Notes: generated by a model from the sequence alone, not told the origin. A DNA stretch of 64,000 nucleotides from Micromonospora pallida (GCF_900090325.1 NZ_FMHW01000002.1:6697001-6761000); one strand, 5' to 3'; shown: positions 26,371-35,136, numbered from the stretch's first letter. Made by a program: numbers and translations.

Positions 26371-26744
26371 CGCTGCTGGGTGTTCGTCGTGTTGTCGCCG
26401 GTCGAGGCGATCCCCGTGAGGTCACCACCCACGGCGACAGATCTTGGCCCGGACGGTGGTGTCACCGCGTCCGCACCACCCGAGTCCGATGCGCGAACTC
26501 CCGACGGGGCCAGCGCAACCGCGCTGACGGCGACCGCCAGGCTGGCGACCCCGGCCAGCCAACTGGCCACCTCCACCCCCTGGAGACCGAACAGCACCGC
26601 CGCCGCCACCAACCCACCAGCGACCGTCACACCAACCCCGATGATCAGCCACCGTCCCGAACGCACCACCACATGATCGGCCGCCGCCGCCACTACAGCC
26701 CACCCCGACAGGTCGAAGGGCCGAGGCCGGGAGCCGGGCGTCAC
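26367..26744 (-). CDS. Small two-helix membrane protein ending in GIASTGDNTTNTQ
   Basis: A 125-residue protein with two predicted membrane helices (about 33-54 and 59-79). The C-terminal tail ends GDLTGIASTGDNTTNTQQR. The motif GIASTGDxxTNTQ recurs at residues 42-54 of the STAND protein encoded next. I chose GTG 26744, which overlaps the preceding stop in GTGA form; a longer start at 26786 would overlap the HAF gene by 46 bases. Its own stop overlaps the STAND GTG in the same way. It could be the membrane partner or effector of the STAND protein; that is inference. Confidence 0.75.
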   Translation of the reverse strand: MTPGSRPRPFDLSGWAVVAAAADHVVVRSGRWLIIGVGVTVAGGLVAAAVLFGLQGVEVASWLAGVASLAVAVSAVALAPSGVRASDSGGADAVTPPSGPRSVAVGGDLTGIASTGDNTTNTQQR

Positions 26745-27838
26745 CGCCACACGGTCGCGTGGTTTCCGCCCGGGGTGTTCGTCCATCCGGCCAGCAGCCC
26801 CCGGTTGTTGATGACCATCACGGCGGCCGCCGGATCACCGGTGACCGTACGGCCGTTGCGCCACACCAGGGCGTACCGCGGGTCGCCGGTGGTGGTGCCG
26901 GCGACCCAGCCGCGTTCGTTGATGTCGCTCAGGTACCCGGCGAAGTCGGTGCGGACGCCACGGTGCCAGCGGAACGAGCCGAGCACTCCGTTGGCCGAGT
27001 TCGTCCACCCGGTCACCTGACCACGGTCGTTGACCGCCACAGCGCCGCTCTCGCCAGACGGCGTGCCCAGGTCGATCATCCGGCCGTCCTGCCAGAGGAA
27101 GGCGTGCTGGATGCCGTCGGCCGTGGTGCTCGTCCCGACGATCTGTCCGCGTTCGTTGATGTCGGTCGGCACCGACTCGCTTCCGCCCAGGGTGCCCAGG
27201 TCGGTCAGCGTGCCCCGCTGCCAGAGGAAGGCCCGCCGTCCAGCCTCCGTGTAGTGGACGCCGATCACCTGGCTGGAGTTGTTGATGCCGACGGCGGAGC
27301 GGTCACCGATGCCGCCGAGATCGATCAGGACGCCGCGCCGCCAGAGGAAGGCCCGGGTCTCGCCGCCACGGATGTACGTCTGGTTGTCACCGACCACCTC
27401 ACCCTTGTCGTTCACCGCGAGCGCGGTGCCCGTACCGCGTTCGTCGAGCGTGCCGAGGTCGTGCGGCTGGCCCTGCCGCCACAGGCACGGACGCGCCGGA
27501 TGGAGGTCGGACTGGCAGAAGCCGACGACCTCGCCGCGCTCGTTGATGTCGCGCGCGAGACTGCCGGTCCCACCGGGCAGGGGACGCAGCGGTGTGTGCC
27601 TCCCGGCCCGCCAGATGTAGCCGAGCGGCGGCTGGATCTCGAAGTCGACCATCTTGGTCGCGGTGATGATCACCTCACCGCGCTCGTTGACGTCGGACGC
27701 CGAACTCGACATCCAGCCTGCCGGGTGGATGTCCCGGGCGACCAGGTCCCCCGGTCCGGCGGCCCAGGCCGGGGTCGCTGTCAGCAGTGGCATGGTGAGC
27801 AGCAGCGCACAGGTGATCCGGCCGATCCGTCGCGTCAT
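26741..27838 (-). CDS. Secreted HAF-repeat protein
   Basis: A 365-residue exported protein. A signal peptide (ITCALLLTMPLLTATPAWA) is followed by about seven HAF-type repeats of the form (A)FLWxxGxxxDLGTLGGxxSxxxxINERGxVVG, for example RAFLWQRGTLTDLGTLGGSE and QHAFLWQDGRMIDLGTPSGE. HAF repeats form a propeller-like, often extracellular structure of unknown function. Stop and start codons overlap those of its neighbours on both sides, so it is translated with the two small membrane proteins and the STAND NTPase. In such a setting it may act as an external sensor or surface component. Confidence 0.87.
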   Translation of the reverse strand: MTRRIGRITCALLLTMPLLTATPAWAAGPGDLVARDIHPAGWMSSSASDVNERGEVIITATKMVDFEIQPPLGYIWRAGRHTPLRPLPGGTGSLARDINERGEVVGFCQSDLHPARPCLWRQGQPHDLGTLDERGTGTALAVNDKGEVVGDNQTYIRGGETRAFLWRRGVLIDLGGIGDRSAVGINNSSQVIGVHYTEAGRRAFLWQRGTLTDLGTLGGSESVPTDINERGQIVGTSTTADGIQHAFLWQDGRMIDLGTPSGESGAVAVNDRGQVTGWTNSANGVLGSFRWHRGVRTDFAGYLSDINERGWVAGTTTGDPRYALVWRNGRTVTGDPAAAVMVINNRGLLAGWTNTPGGNHATVWR

Positions 27839-28185
27839 CAGACAAGCCTGGTGCGTCCGCAGGCCGGTGCATGCGCACAGTCGCCTATCCGACTGGCCGC
27901 GCTTGGCGGATGACGAAACTCGGCGGCTACGCAGCTGGGAGCTGCCGTCAGGGTAGATCCTCGGGCGTCACCTTCACCTTCTCGAGGAGGTCTCTGGCGA
28001 GAAGGTAGAGCACCGAGAAGAACTGCGTACAGGTTGCCCATGAGAATCAGGAAGGCCGTACCCAAGTGATCCTGGCTGGCCAAGACCAGGGCAGGAAGAC
28101 CGGCGAACAGGAGTATTGGCAGCAGGAAAAGCCACAAGGGGTACCGCAGGAATCGCCGAAGGATGGAAACAGAAGATTTGGACAC
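27838..28185 (-). CDS. Small membrane protein, first gene of STAND operon
   Basis: A 115-residue protein. Two hydrophobic segments (YPLWLFLLPILLFAGLPALV and LGTAFLILMGNLYAVLLGAL) are followed by a 50-residue polar tail with three cysteines. I do not recognise a family. GTG 28185 has no clear ribosome-binding site. The stop shares one base with the HAF start (TGATG), which supports it being real and coupled. Codon usage is less GC-biased than in most of the window. The reading of the polar tail is the least certain part. Confidence 0.6.
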   Translation of the reverse strand: MSKSSVSILRRFLRYPLWLFLLPILLFAGLPALVLASQDHLGTAFLILMGNLYAVLLGALPSRQRPPREGEGDARGSTLTAAPSCVAAEFRHPPSAASRIGDCAHAPACGRTRLV

Positions 28186-28264
28186 GGGGGCATTAGAACC
28201 TGCGGGCGCGCGGCCGGCCAGTCGTCGGGTGGGCGATCGTTGCTACTGGCCTCGCCGCGTGGCA

Positions 28265-28285
28265 GCCGGGCCGTGGAGGCCCGGC
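28265..28285. terminator. Hairpin between DUF4386 gene and STAND operon
   Basis: Eight-base-pair perfect stem (GCCGGGCC/GGCCCGGC) with a five-base loop, 14 bases past the DUF4386 stop. It may separate that gene from the operon that follows. Confidence 0.5.
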
Positions 28286-28299
28286 CGCGTCCTCGACGG

Positions 28300-29004
28300 T
28301 CAGACGGCGGAGTCCTGGACGGGCCGGGCACTGGCGGCGACCATTCCTGCGGTGATCGGGGAGGGCCGGAAGCCTTTGACGATCAGGTAGACGCCCAACG
28401 AGAACTCCCACACGGCGATGGGGATGGCCGCGATCGCCGCCACCGGCGACAGTCGGTCCCAGAGGCCGAACAGTATGCCGGCGTCGGAAACGACGAGCAG
28501 GGGCGCTCCGACGAGTCCGAGCACCGGAAGAACCCGCGGCACGAGGCGTGACTGGTACAGCAGGGAACCCAGCAACAGGGCGTTCACGGCCGGAATGAAG
28601 CCCTGGCTGAGAAGGAAGATCGAGTCATAGAAGGCGACCAGCGCCTGGCCGGTGACCAGCGCATCTGCTCCGGCTCCGGCCTGCCGCAGGGCCACGACCG
28701 TCAGGAGGCTCCCGACGCCGACGAAGATGCTGGCGGCTTCGAGAACCCGGGCGCTGACGAAGCCCAGCGCTCGGGTTTCGCCCTGCCGCTTGACCACCGG
28801 GTACAGCACGACGGCGGTGCCGATGCAGGCGAGGGCAACGATCACCTCAAGGACGCCACCGATGACGACCGGGGTTTCCGGCGTGGTGCCGACGATGTAG
28901 TCCGGATCCCGCACCGGCTCGTACAGGGCGAGGGTGGGAATCGAGGCAAAGGTGAGCACGTAGAACCCGCCCGCGACCAGCGCGGTCCTCCTCAGTGGGT
29001 CCAT
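28300..29004 (-). CDS. DUF4386-family membrane protein
   Basis: A 234-residue integral membrane protein with about six to seven helices. It starts MDPLRRTALVAGGFYVLTF and has the DUF4386 pattern of an early YxxxPxxxxxDP-like loop (ALYEPVRDPDYIVG), a mid helix and FIPAVNALLLGSLLYQSRLV. Function unknown. ATG 29004 follows AAGGAGCT by six bases, better than the upstream ATG at 29025. It is upstream of the STAND operon on the same strand, separated by 114 bases and a small hairpin, so it may be transcribed with it or separately. Confidence 0.85.
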   Translation of the reverse strand: MDPLRRTALVAGGFYVLTFASIPTLALYEPVRDPDYIVGTTPETPVVIGGVLEVIVALACIGTAVVLYPVVKRQGETRALGFVSARVLEAASIFVGVGSLLTVVALRQAGAGADALVTGQALVAFYDSIFLLSQGFIPAVNALLLGSLLYQSRLVPRVLPVLGLVGAPLLVVSDAGILFGLWDRLSPVAAIAAIPIAVWEFSLGVYLIVKGFRPSPITAGMVAASARPVQDSAV

Positions 29005-29103
29005 CGGAGCTCCTTTCCCGTTCAATCGACGACGGTCATGCCGTTACCTTCCTGCGGATCGGTGCGATGGCGAATCGGCCGCTCGGGCAATTCTCGCGGG
29101 CGC

Positions 29104-29159
29104 AATATGCGGCATCTCGGGGTCTCCGAGCAGGATGATCACCCAAGATGCCGCATATT
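29104..29159. repeat. Inverted repeat, AATATGCGGCATCT arms
   Basis: Arms 29104-29117 and 29146-29159 are perfect 14-base complements. After one mismatch three further pairs follow, leaving a loop of about 20 bases. The arms are far less GC-rich than the surroundings. It could be an operator, a terminator or a dispersed genomic repeat. Confidence 0.8.
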
Positions 29160-29201
29160 CAGTGGATCATTCGCGCACATTGGGCGGGGATGGAAGTCGG
29201 G

Positions 29202-29228
29202 CAGGCCGTCGCTGGCGTCCATGGCGCG
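29202..29228. repeat. 27-bp copy of an M28 peptidase gene segment
   Basis: These 27 bases, opening CAGGCCGTCGCTGGCGTCCA, are identical to 29475-29501 within the peptidase coding region, in the same orientation 273 bases away. Weaker similarity extends on the left. It looks like the remnant of a partial tandem duplication of the gene's 3' end. Confidence 0.85.
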
Positions 29229-29287
29229 CCTACGCGTAGCCATGCCAGCGTCAAGAGCATCTGCCGCCATTCCGGCCCACCGCTCCC

Positions 29288-29348
29288 GTTGATCAAGAAG
29301 TTGGCGTCAGGCCAAGGCCGGAACGGTGACACCAACTTCTTGATCAAC
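29288..29348. terminator. Strong inverted repeat after the M28 peptidase gene
   Basis: Arms 29288-29304 and 29332-29348 (GTTGATCAAGAAGTTGG and its complement) pair over 17 bases. Four more pairs follow a single mismatch. It begins 28 bases after the peptidase stop and probably terminates it. The arm sequence looks like a family of dispersed intergenic repeats rather than a one-off. Confidence 0.7.
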
Positions 29349-29375
29349 CGGGCGAGGCGCGGCGTGTGGGGTGGG

Positions 29376-31763
29376 TCAGAACGAATAGGTCTGGGCTACG
29401 GCCAGCATTTCGGAGGTGTGGGAGCCGACTACGCCGACGTCGGGCGGGCGGGGGCGGAAGCCGGGTAGGGCGTCCAGGCCGTCGCTGGCGTCCATGGCGC
29501 GTAGCGCGACCCGCTCCGCCTTGGGCGTGACGGTCAGGGTGATCTCGATGCCCTCGGGCGGCGGGGCGTGGAAGACGAGGCCGAAGTCCCAGCGCTGCTC
29601 GCCGGTGATCCGGTCGAAGTGAACCGGGCGACCGCCGACGACCATCGACTGCACGGTTGCCGTGGTGGCGTCCACGTGCAGGGTGAGCAGGCGTACCTGC
29701 CGTTGGGGCAGGATCCGCAGCCGCAGTTCGCGCTGACCGGCGGTGCGGGTGTCGGCGAGCACCTCGAGCTTTGGGGCGGGCAGGTCGGCGCGGGGCGCCG
29801 GGCCGGTGCGCAGTTCCGTGTCGCCGAGGCCGGGGAACTCGTCGTCGACGCGTTCCACCCCGTCGACGTACCCGTCGGTCCAGGGCTGTGGGTCGATTTC
29901 GTGGCTGAGCCAGCGGGCCTGCCCGGTGCCCGCGTCCAGGGCGTACATCAGGTGGGTCGGGATCGGGTGCGCGGCGTCGAAGCGGTCGACGGTCAGGCCC
30001 ACGGCGGCGAAGACCAGTGCGGCGAGCGTCGCGGCGAGCGCCGGGAGCACGCCGCGGCGGCGGGCTCGGGCGGCGGCCAGGCCGCGTTCGCCGCCGGCCT
30101 GCGGGTGCAGCAGGTCGACCACGGGCAGCGCGGCGAGCCCGAGCAGCGTCGCGAAGAGCGCGGCCACCGCACCCATCCCCATGCCGAGCGCCGGGAAGAG
30201 CAGTACCACCGTGGGAAGCAGGATCAGCACCGCGACGGCCGCCGCGCCGGTCACCGCGACCACCGGCCCGGGGCCGTCGATCCGGGTGGCCAGGGCGACC
30301 AGGCCGGCGACCGCGCACGCCAGGGCGGGCAGGGTCGCCAGGTACGACCCACCGGGCGCGACCACGGCGAGCCCCACCCCGAACAGGGCGAGCCAGCCCA
30401 GCCCGCCGACCGCCAGCGCGGCCGGGCCGACCGCGCGGCGGGTCAGCGCGTACCAGCCGAAGAGGACGGCGGCGGCGAGCGCCACCACCGCCAGCCGATA
30501 CCACCCCGGCCGGTACGGGTCGAGCAGCTCGGCGTAGCCGGGGCGGACGGCGAGCACGGCCGCCCAGAGCAGCCAGGCGGCGAGCGGGGCGACGACGAGC
30601 GGCACCAGCGCCAGCCCGAAGGCGCCGGCGAGCCGGGGCAGGCTGGTCCGGCCGCGTCGACGGGCCGCCCAGCCGAGTACGGCGACCGCCAGCAGCGCGG
30701 CCAGGGCCAGCGGCCAGGTCAGCCAGCCGGGGTAGCGGACCAGCCCACCGGGCACCGGGAAGTAGGTGGCGTCGTGCGCGGCGGTCAGCGTGTCCAGGTC
30801 GGTCCGGCCGAATTCGCGGGCCAACGCGAGCGCGTTGTCGCCGTGGTGCTGGAGGCTGCGCCGGTCCATCGCCGCCGGGGTGTCCAGCGGGGTGTGGTAG
30901 ATCGCCCCGCCGTCCAGGTACGCCGAGTTCAGTCCGGCGAAGTCCTCGTCGAGGAAGGCGGTGAAGTCGGTGTCGTTGGGCAGCAGCCGGTAGACCTCCA
31001 CGGCGAACGAGGTGCCCACCGGGTGTGGTGCGGCCCGACCGAAGGCATCCACCAGGGCGGCGTTGCGGCGGGAGGTCTCGAACATGATCACCGGACCGGT
31101 CCGGCCGCGCGCCTCCAGGTTGAGCACCACCCCGCCGTCGGCGGCGAGCGGGTGCTCGGCGGCGAACGCGGCGGCCCCGCAGAGGCACGCCTCCTCGGCG
31201 TCGGTCAGTACGAACACGATGTCGTTGCGGGGGCGGGGGCCGCTGGTCAACGCCCGGGCCGTCTCCAGGATCGCGGAGGTGCCAGCAGCGTCGTCGTTGC
31301 CGCCCGGCCCGGACTGCACCGAGTCGTAGTGCGCCACCAGGAAGACCCGACCGGTCGAATCGGTGCCGGGGAGCCGGGCCACCACGTTGCGGACGCGGGC
31401 GAGCGTGGTGCCCCCGGCGGAGCCGCTGAGCTGGCCGGCCTCCGGCGCGACGGTGTCCTGCACCGACGTCTCCAGGCCCAGCCCGCGCAGGGTCCGCTCC
31501 AGGTGGTCGCGGACCCGGTCGTTGGCCGGGCTGCCGGCGGCGTGGGTCTCGGCGGCCACGACCTTCACGTGCTCGTACGCCCGGGTGGCGCTGAACTCGG
31601 TGGCCGGGGCGTCGGCCGGGGCCGGGGTGGGCGTACGCAGGTCGAGCAGGGTGCCGGCGGCGACCGCGACGAGTGCGGCGAGCGCGGCCACGGCGGCGGT
31701 CGGTCGGCGGCGCGGCCGGGCCAGCGCCCGGTCGGCGGCGGGGGTGGCAGGGGGTGCGCCCAC
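29376..31763 (-). CDS. M28-family zinc peptidase with multi-pass membrane domain
   Basis: A 795-residue membrane metallopeptidase. One N-terminal helix (about 22-42) anchors an extracytoplasmic M28 domain (about 55-330). Zinc and catalytic residues lie in VAHYDSVQ, GGNDDAAGTS, LTDAEEACLCG and IYHTPLDT. Residues about 345-615 contain eight or more membrane helices, and a beta-rich C-terminal domain (about 640-795) follows. The arrangement resembles Fxna/ERMP1-type and actinobacterial M28 membrane proteins, which cleave N-terminal residues of peptides. The substrate is unknown. Part of its 3' end is duplicated in the downstream intergenic region. Confidence 0.9.
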   Translation of the reverse strand: MGAPPATPAADRALARPRRRPTAAVAALAALVAVAAGTLLDLRTPTPAPADAPATEFSATRAYEHVKVVAAETHAAGSPANDRVRDHLERTLRGLGLETSVQDTVAPEAGQLSGSAGGTTLARVRNVVARLPGTDSTGRVFLVAHYDSVQSGPGGNDDAAGTSAILETARALTSGPRPRNDIVFVLTDAEEACLCGAAAFAAEHPLAADGGVVLNLEARGRTGPVIMFETSRRNAALVDAFGRAAPHPVGTSFAVEVYRLLPNDTDFTAFLDEDFAGLNSAYLDGGAIYHTPLDTPAAMDRRSLQHHGDNALALAREFGRTDLDTLTAAHDATYFPVPGGLVRYPGWLTWPLALAALLAVAVLGWAARRRGRTSLPRLAGAFGLALVPLVVAPLAAWLLWAAVLAVRPGYAELLDPYRPGWYRLAVVALAAAVLFGWYALTRRAVGPAALAVGGLGWLALFGVGLAVVAPGGSYLATLPALACAVAGLVALATRIDGPGPVVAVTGAAAVAVLILLPTVVLLFPALGMGMGAVAALFATLLGLAALPVVDLLHPQAGGERGLAAARARRRGVLPALAATLAALVFAAVGLTVDRFDAAHPIPTHLMYALDAGTGQARWLSHEIDPQPWTDGYVDGVERVDDEFPGLGDTELRTGPAPRADLPAPKLEVLADTRTAGQRELRLRILPQRQVRLLTLHVDATTATVQSMVVGGRPVHFDRITGEQRWDFGLVFHAPPPEGIEITLTVTPKAERVALRAMDASDGLDALPGFRPRPPDVGVVGSHTSEMLAVAQTYSF

Positions 31764-32050
31764 TGGGGTCTCCTCGCGGGGGGTGGGGCCGGGGTGGGCA
31801 TCATCCTCTCCCGCCCGCGCCCCCGGCGGGGGGCCGTGACGGGCGGTCCGTGGGAGCGCGTCCGGCCCGCGTGCGCGCTGGTGAGGGACCCGGCGGCAGC
31901 GGATCGTTTTGTCCGCTGATGCGTAGTGACGGACCCCATCCTCGCCGGTGCCGAGGCCGTCGTGTTGTGTGCGACCGTTGTCTAATACAGGATCAGCAGG
32001 GCACTCGGAAGGAGCCCGACATCAGTAGTGATCTTCCGCGTCTCGCGGCG

Positions 32051-33307
32051 GTGACCCGGTCCGGGCCGGGTGCTGGGCTGACCGGCTCCACCGTCGCGCC
32101 GCCGGCGTATCCGCACGGCGGTCTCGGGCGACACCCGACCCTGCCGCCGGGTGAGCGGTTGCGGGTCCTGCTGGTCGAGGACGACGAGGGGGACGCCTTC
32201 CTCGTCGGCGAACTGCTCGCCGAGACCAACTCGATGATCGACCTGCTGGTCGCCACGAGCCTCAGCGAGGCCCGGCAGCAGGTGGTCGGGGTCGACTGTG
32301 TCCTGCTGGACCTCGGCCTGCCCGACGCGCAGGGGCTGGACGGCCTGCGGCAGGTCCTCGACATGGCCGGCGGGGCCGCGGTCTGCGTGCTCACCGGCCG
32401 CTCGGACGAGCACCTGGGCATCGTCGCGGTCGCCGAGGGCGCGCAGGACTACCTGGTCAAGGGCACGGTCGACGGCGTCCTGCTGGCCCGCGCGCTGCGC
32501 TACGCCGTCGAGCGGAAGCGGGCCGACGAGAACGCCCGCCGGCTCCGCGAGGTGGAGCTGCGGCAGGCCGAGTCGGCCCGTCTGGAGCGGGGTCTGCTGC
32601 CCACCCCGCTGCTGATGGAGCGCGACCGGATCGGGGTGCACACCTTCTACCGGCCGGGCCGGCACGCCGCCCTGATCGGCGGCGACTTCTACGACGTGGT
32701 GCAGACCCGACCGGGTCGGATCGACCTGATCGTCGGCGACGTCTGCGGACACGGGGTGGACGAGGCCGCGCTCGGCGTGGAACTACGGGTCGCCTGGCGT
32801 GCCCTGATCCTCGCCGGGGTGCCCGACGACGAGGTGTTGCCGGCACTCGAACAGGTGTTGATGAGCGAACGGCGGCTCCAGGAGATCTTCACGACGGTGG
32901 CCACCACCCGCCTGGACCTGGACGCCAACCGGGCCACCGTACGGCTGGCGGGACACCCGCCACCGCTGCTGATCGCCGGGGGTAGGGTCGCCCCGGTGCC
33001 CGCCCCGGGCGGGCTGCTCCTCGGCGTACGACCCCGCCGGCCCGTCGCCTTCGACCTGGAGTTCTCCACCGATGACTGGTCCCTGCTGATGTACACCGAC
33101 GGGCTGATCGAGGGGCGCGTGGGTGACGGCGAGGAGCGGCTCGACGTGCCGGGGCTGAGTGCCCTGGTCGGTGACCCGGCGAGTCGGACGGTGCCCCTGC
33201 CCGAGCTGCCGGGCTGGCTGGTCGGCCGGGCCGAGGAGATCAACGGTGGTCCGCTCGCCGACGACGTGGCGATGCTGCTGGTCACCCGGGGTGGTGGTGG
33301 TCGGTGA
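32051..33307 (+). CDS. Response regulator-PP2C (SpoIIE-type) phosphatase
   Basis: A receiver domain (LRVLLVEDDEGDAFLVGELL, phospho-acceptor Asp87 in CVLLDLGLPDAQG) is joined by a short coiled linker to a SpoIIE/PP2C phosphatase (FYRPGRHAALIGGDFYDVVQ, LIVGDVCGHGVDEAALGVEL, LADDVAMLLV). It would dephosphorylate Ser/Thr targets, often anti-anti-sigma proteins, under control of receiver phosphorylation. The start is doubtful. GTG 32051 is the first usual initiator near the domain but has no ribosome-binding site. AAGGAG at 32009-32014 points instead at an in-frame ATC at 32021. The stop overlaps the kinase start (GTGA). It leads a four-gene operon. Confidence 0.86.
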   Translation: MTRSGPGAGLTGSTVAPPAYPHGGLGRHPTLPPGERLRVLLVEDDEGDAFLVGELLAETNSMIDLLVATSLSEARQQVVGVDCVLLDLGLPDAQGLDGLRQVLDMAGGAAVCVLTGRSDEHLGIVAVAEGAQDYLVKGTVDGVLLARALRYAVERKRADENARRLREVELRQAESARLERGLLPTPLLMERDRIGVHTFYRPGRHAALIGGDFYDVVQTRPGRIDLIVGDVCGHGVDEAALGVELRVAWRALILAGVPDDEVLPALEQVLMSERRLQEIFTTVATTRLDLDANRATVRLAGHPPPLLIAGGRVAPVPAPGGLLLGVRPRRPVAFDLEFSTDDWSLLMYTDGLIEGRVGDGEERLDVPGLSALVGDPASRTVPLPELPGWLVGRAEEINGGPLADDVAMLLVTRGGGGR

Positions 33308-35136
33308 CGGTCACCCAGGGCTGGACGCTGCGCCAGCGGGTGGTCACCCTGCTGGCCGTGGTCGGTGTGTTGCTGATCGGGCTGGCCGGCGCCGAGGCGA
33401 CGGTGGCGGCCCGCAACCGGACGCACACCGACACGCTGCTGACCACGACCGCCCCGCTGCGTGTGCAGGTGCAGGAACTACTCAACGCGCTGCTCGACCA
33501 GGAGACCGCGGTCCGCGGGTACGCGGTCAGCGGCGACCGGCAGGACCTCGTGCCGTACGACAGCGGTGTCCGGCTGGAGCAGGAGCGGACCGAGTCGATG
33601 GGCCGGCTCGCCGAAGACTTCCCCGGTATCCGGCGGGACCTGGACGCCGTCCGGGCGCAGGCCGAGCAGTGGCGGCGGACGGTGGCCGTACCGGTGATCG
33701 CGGCGGTGGAGCAGGAGGGCACCGCCGCCGCCCAGGCGCTGATCACCGATCAGACCCGGCAGCAGTTCGACCAGCTACGCGCCTCCGTCGCCCGACTGGA
33801 CGCCGAGATCACCGCCGAGCGGGAGGCCGGGGCCCGGAACATCCAGCGGACCGGCAACCAGTTGGTCGTCCTGCTCATCATCGCGGCACTGGTGGTGGTC
33901 GTGGCCGGCACGGTTCTGCTGGTCTCGCTGGAGCGGATGGTCGTCCGGCCGCTGACCGGCCTGGCCGACCAGGTGCGGGAGGTGGCGGAGGGCGACTACC
34001 AGCACCACATCAGCGGGAGCGGGCCACCGGAGTTCCGCCAGCTCGCCGACGACGTCGACGCGATGCGACGCAAGATCGCCAGGGACCTGGCCGAGGTCCG
34101 CGAGGCCCGGGAACGGATCGAGTGGGTCAACGACCAACTCCAGAAGCAGGCCGAGGAGCTGGTCCGCTCCAACCGTGACCTGGAGCAGTTCGCCTACGTC
34201 GCCTCGCACGACCTCCAGGAGCCGCTGCGTAAGGTGGCGAGCTTCTGCCAACTCCTCCAGCGGCGCTACGCCGGTCAGCTCGACGAGCGGGCCGACCAGT
34301 ACATCGCCTTCGCGGTGGACGGCGCCCAGCGGATGCAGCGCCTGATCAACGACCTGCTCGCCTTCTCCCGGATCGGCCGGCTCACCACCGGGTTCACCGA
34401 GGTCGACCTGAACAAGGTGATGGGGGACGTGGCGGGTCAGACCGAGGCCGCCCGGCAGTACGCCGACGCCGAGCTGACCTGGTCGGAGCTGCCCACCATC
34501 CGGGGTGAGGAGCCTCTGCTGACCAACCTGCTGGCCAACCTGGTCAGCAACTCGGTGAAGTTCCGCCGGCCGGACGTGCCGCCGAAGGTGCACGTCTCGG
34601 CGCGGCTGTGCGACGACGAGTGGGAGATCACCTGCCGGGACAACGGCATCGGGATCGAGCCGGAGTTCGCCGACAAGATCTTCGTGATCTTCCAGCGGCT
34701 GCACTCCAAGGACGCCTACCCGGGTACCGGCATCGGCCTGGCGATCGTCAAGAAGATCGCCGAGTACCACGGGGGTCGGGTCTGGGTCGACACCGACACC
34801 GACACCGAGGAGGGCACCGCCATCCGGTTCACCCTCCCGGCGCTGCCCGCGGACATCGAGGCCGCGCGGACAGCGGCCGACGCCGGGGGCAGCGAGACCG
34901 CCGCAGACGGCGACGCGACCGGGGACGGCGAGCCCGCCGGGGGCAGCGGCGCGGCCGGGGGCGATCGGTCCGACGGAAGCGCCGACGCGGCGGGCGGCGC
35001 GGACCGCGTCCGGGCCGCCGAGACTGACGGCACGGCAACGACCGGGCCGACCGCTGACCCCGCCGGGAACGCTGCCGACCAGCGGGACCCGGCGGCGGGC
35101 GACACAACGGGTGGTACGAAGGAGACAGTGCGATGA
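33304..35136 (+). CDS. CHASE3-like sensor histidine kinase
   Basis: A 610-residue membrane kinase. Helices at about 12-32 and 183-206 flank an extracytoplasmic helical domain of CHASE3 type ([20 protein letters not shown]). HAMP follows (about 207-260), then HisKA with His302 in [12 protein letters not shown], and the ATPase with [15 protein letters not shown] and [18 protein letters not shown]. The last 85 residues are Ala/Gly/Asp/Thr-rich and probably disordered. It resembles phytochrome-like kinases without PAS/GAF. GTG 33304 overlaps the phosphatase stop, and its stop overlaps the receiver gene start. The likely phospho-targets are the two receivers encoded beside it. Confidence 0.93.
   Translation: MTVTQGWTLRQRVVTLLAVVGVLLIGLAGAEATVAARNRTHTDTLLTTTAPLRVQVQELLNALLDQETAVRGYAVSGDRQDLVPYDSGVRLEQERTESMGRLAEDFPGIRRDLDAVRAQAEQWRRTVAVPVIAAVEQEGTAAAQALITDQTRQQFDQLRASVARLDAEITAEREAGARNIQRTGNQLVVLLIIAALVVVVAGTVLLVSLERMVVRPLTGLADQVREVAEGDYQHHISGSGPPEFRQLADDVDAMRRKIARDLAEVREARERIEWVNDQLQKQAEELVRSNRDLEQFAYVASHDLQEPLRKVASFCQLLQRRYAGQLDERADQYIAFAVDGAQRMQRLINDLLAFSRIGRLTTGFTEVDLNKVMGDVAGQTEAARQYADAELTWSELPTIRGEEPLLTNLLANLVSNSVKFRRPDVPPKVHVSARLCDDEWEITCRDNGIGIEPEFADKIFVIFQRLHSKDAYPGTGIGLAIVKKIAEYHGGRVWVDTDTDTEEGTAIRFTLPALPADIEAARTAADAGGSETAADGDATGDGEPAGGSGAAGGDRSDGSADAAGGADRVRAAETDGTATTGPTADPAGNAADQRDPAAGDTTGGTKETVR

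Larger units (their letters stand above)
29005..29375. other. Intergenic region with two inverted repeats and a gene-fragment duplication
   Basis: No gene is supported here. It holds a 14-base-arm inverted repeat (29104-29159), a 27-base exact copy of part of the neighbouring M28 peptidase gene (29202-29228 equals 29475-29501) and a 17-base-arm inverted repeat (29288-29348). The promoter of the DUF4386 gene should lie next to 29004. Confidence 0.8.
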
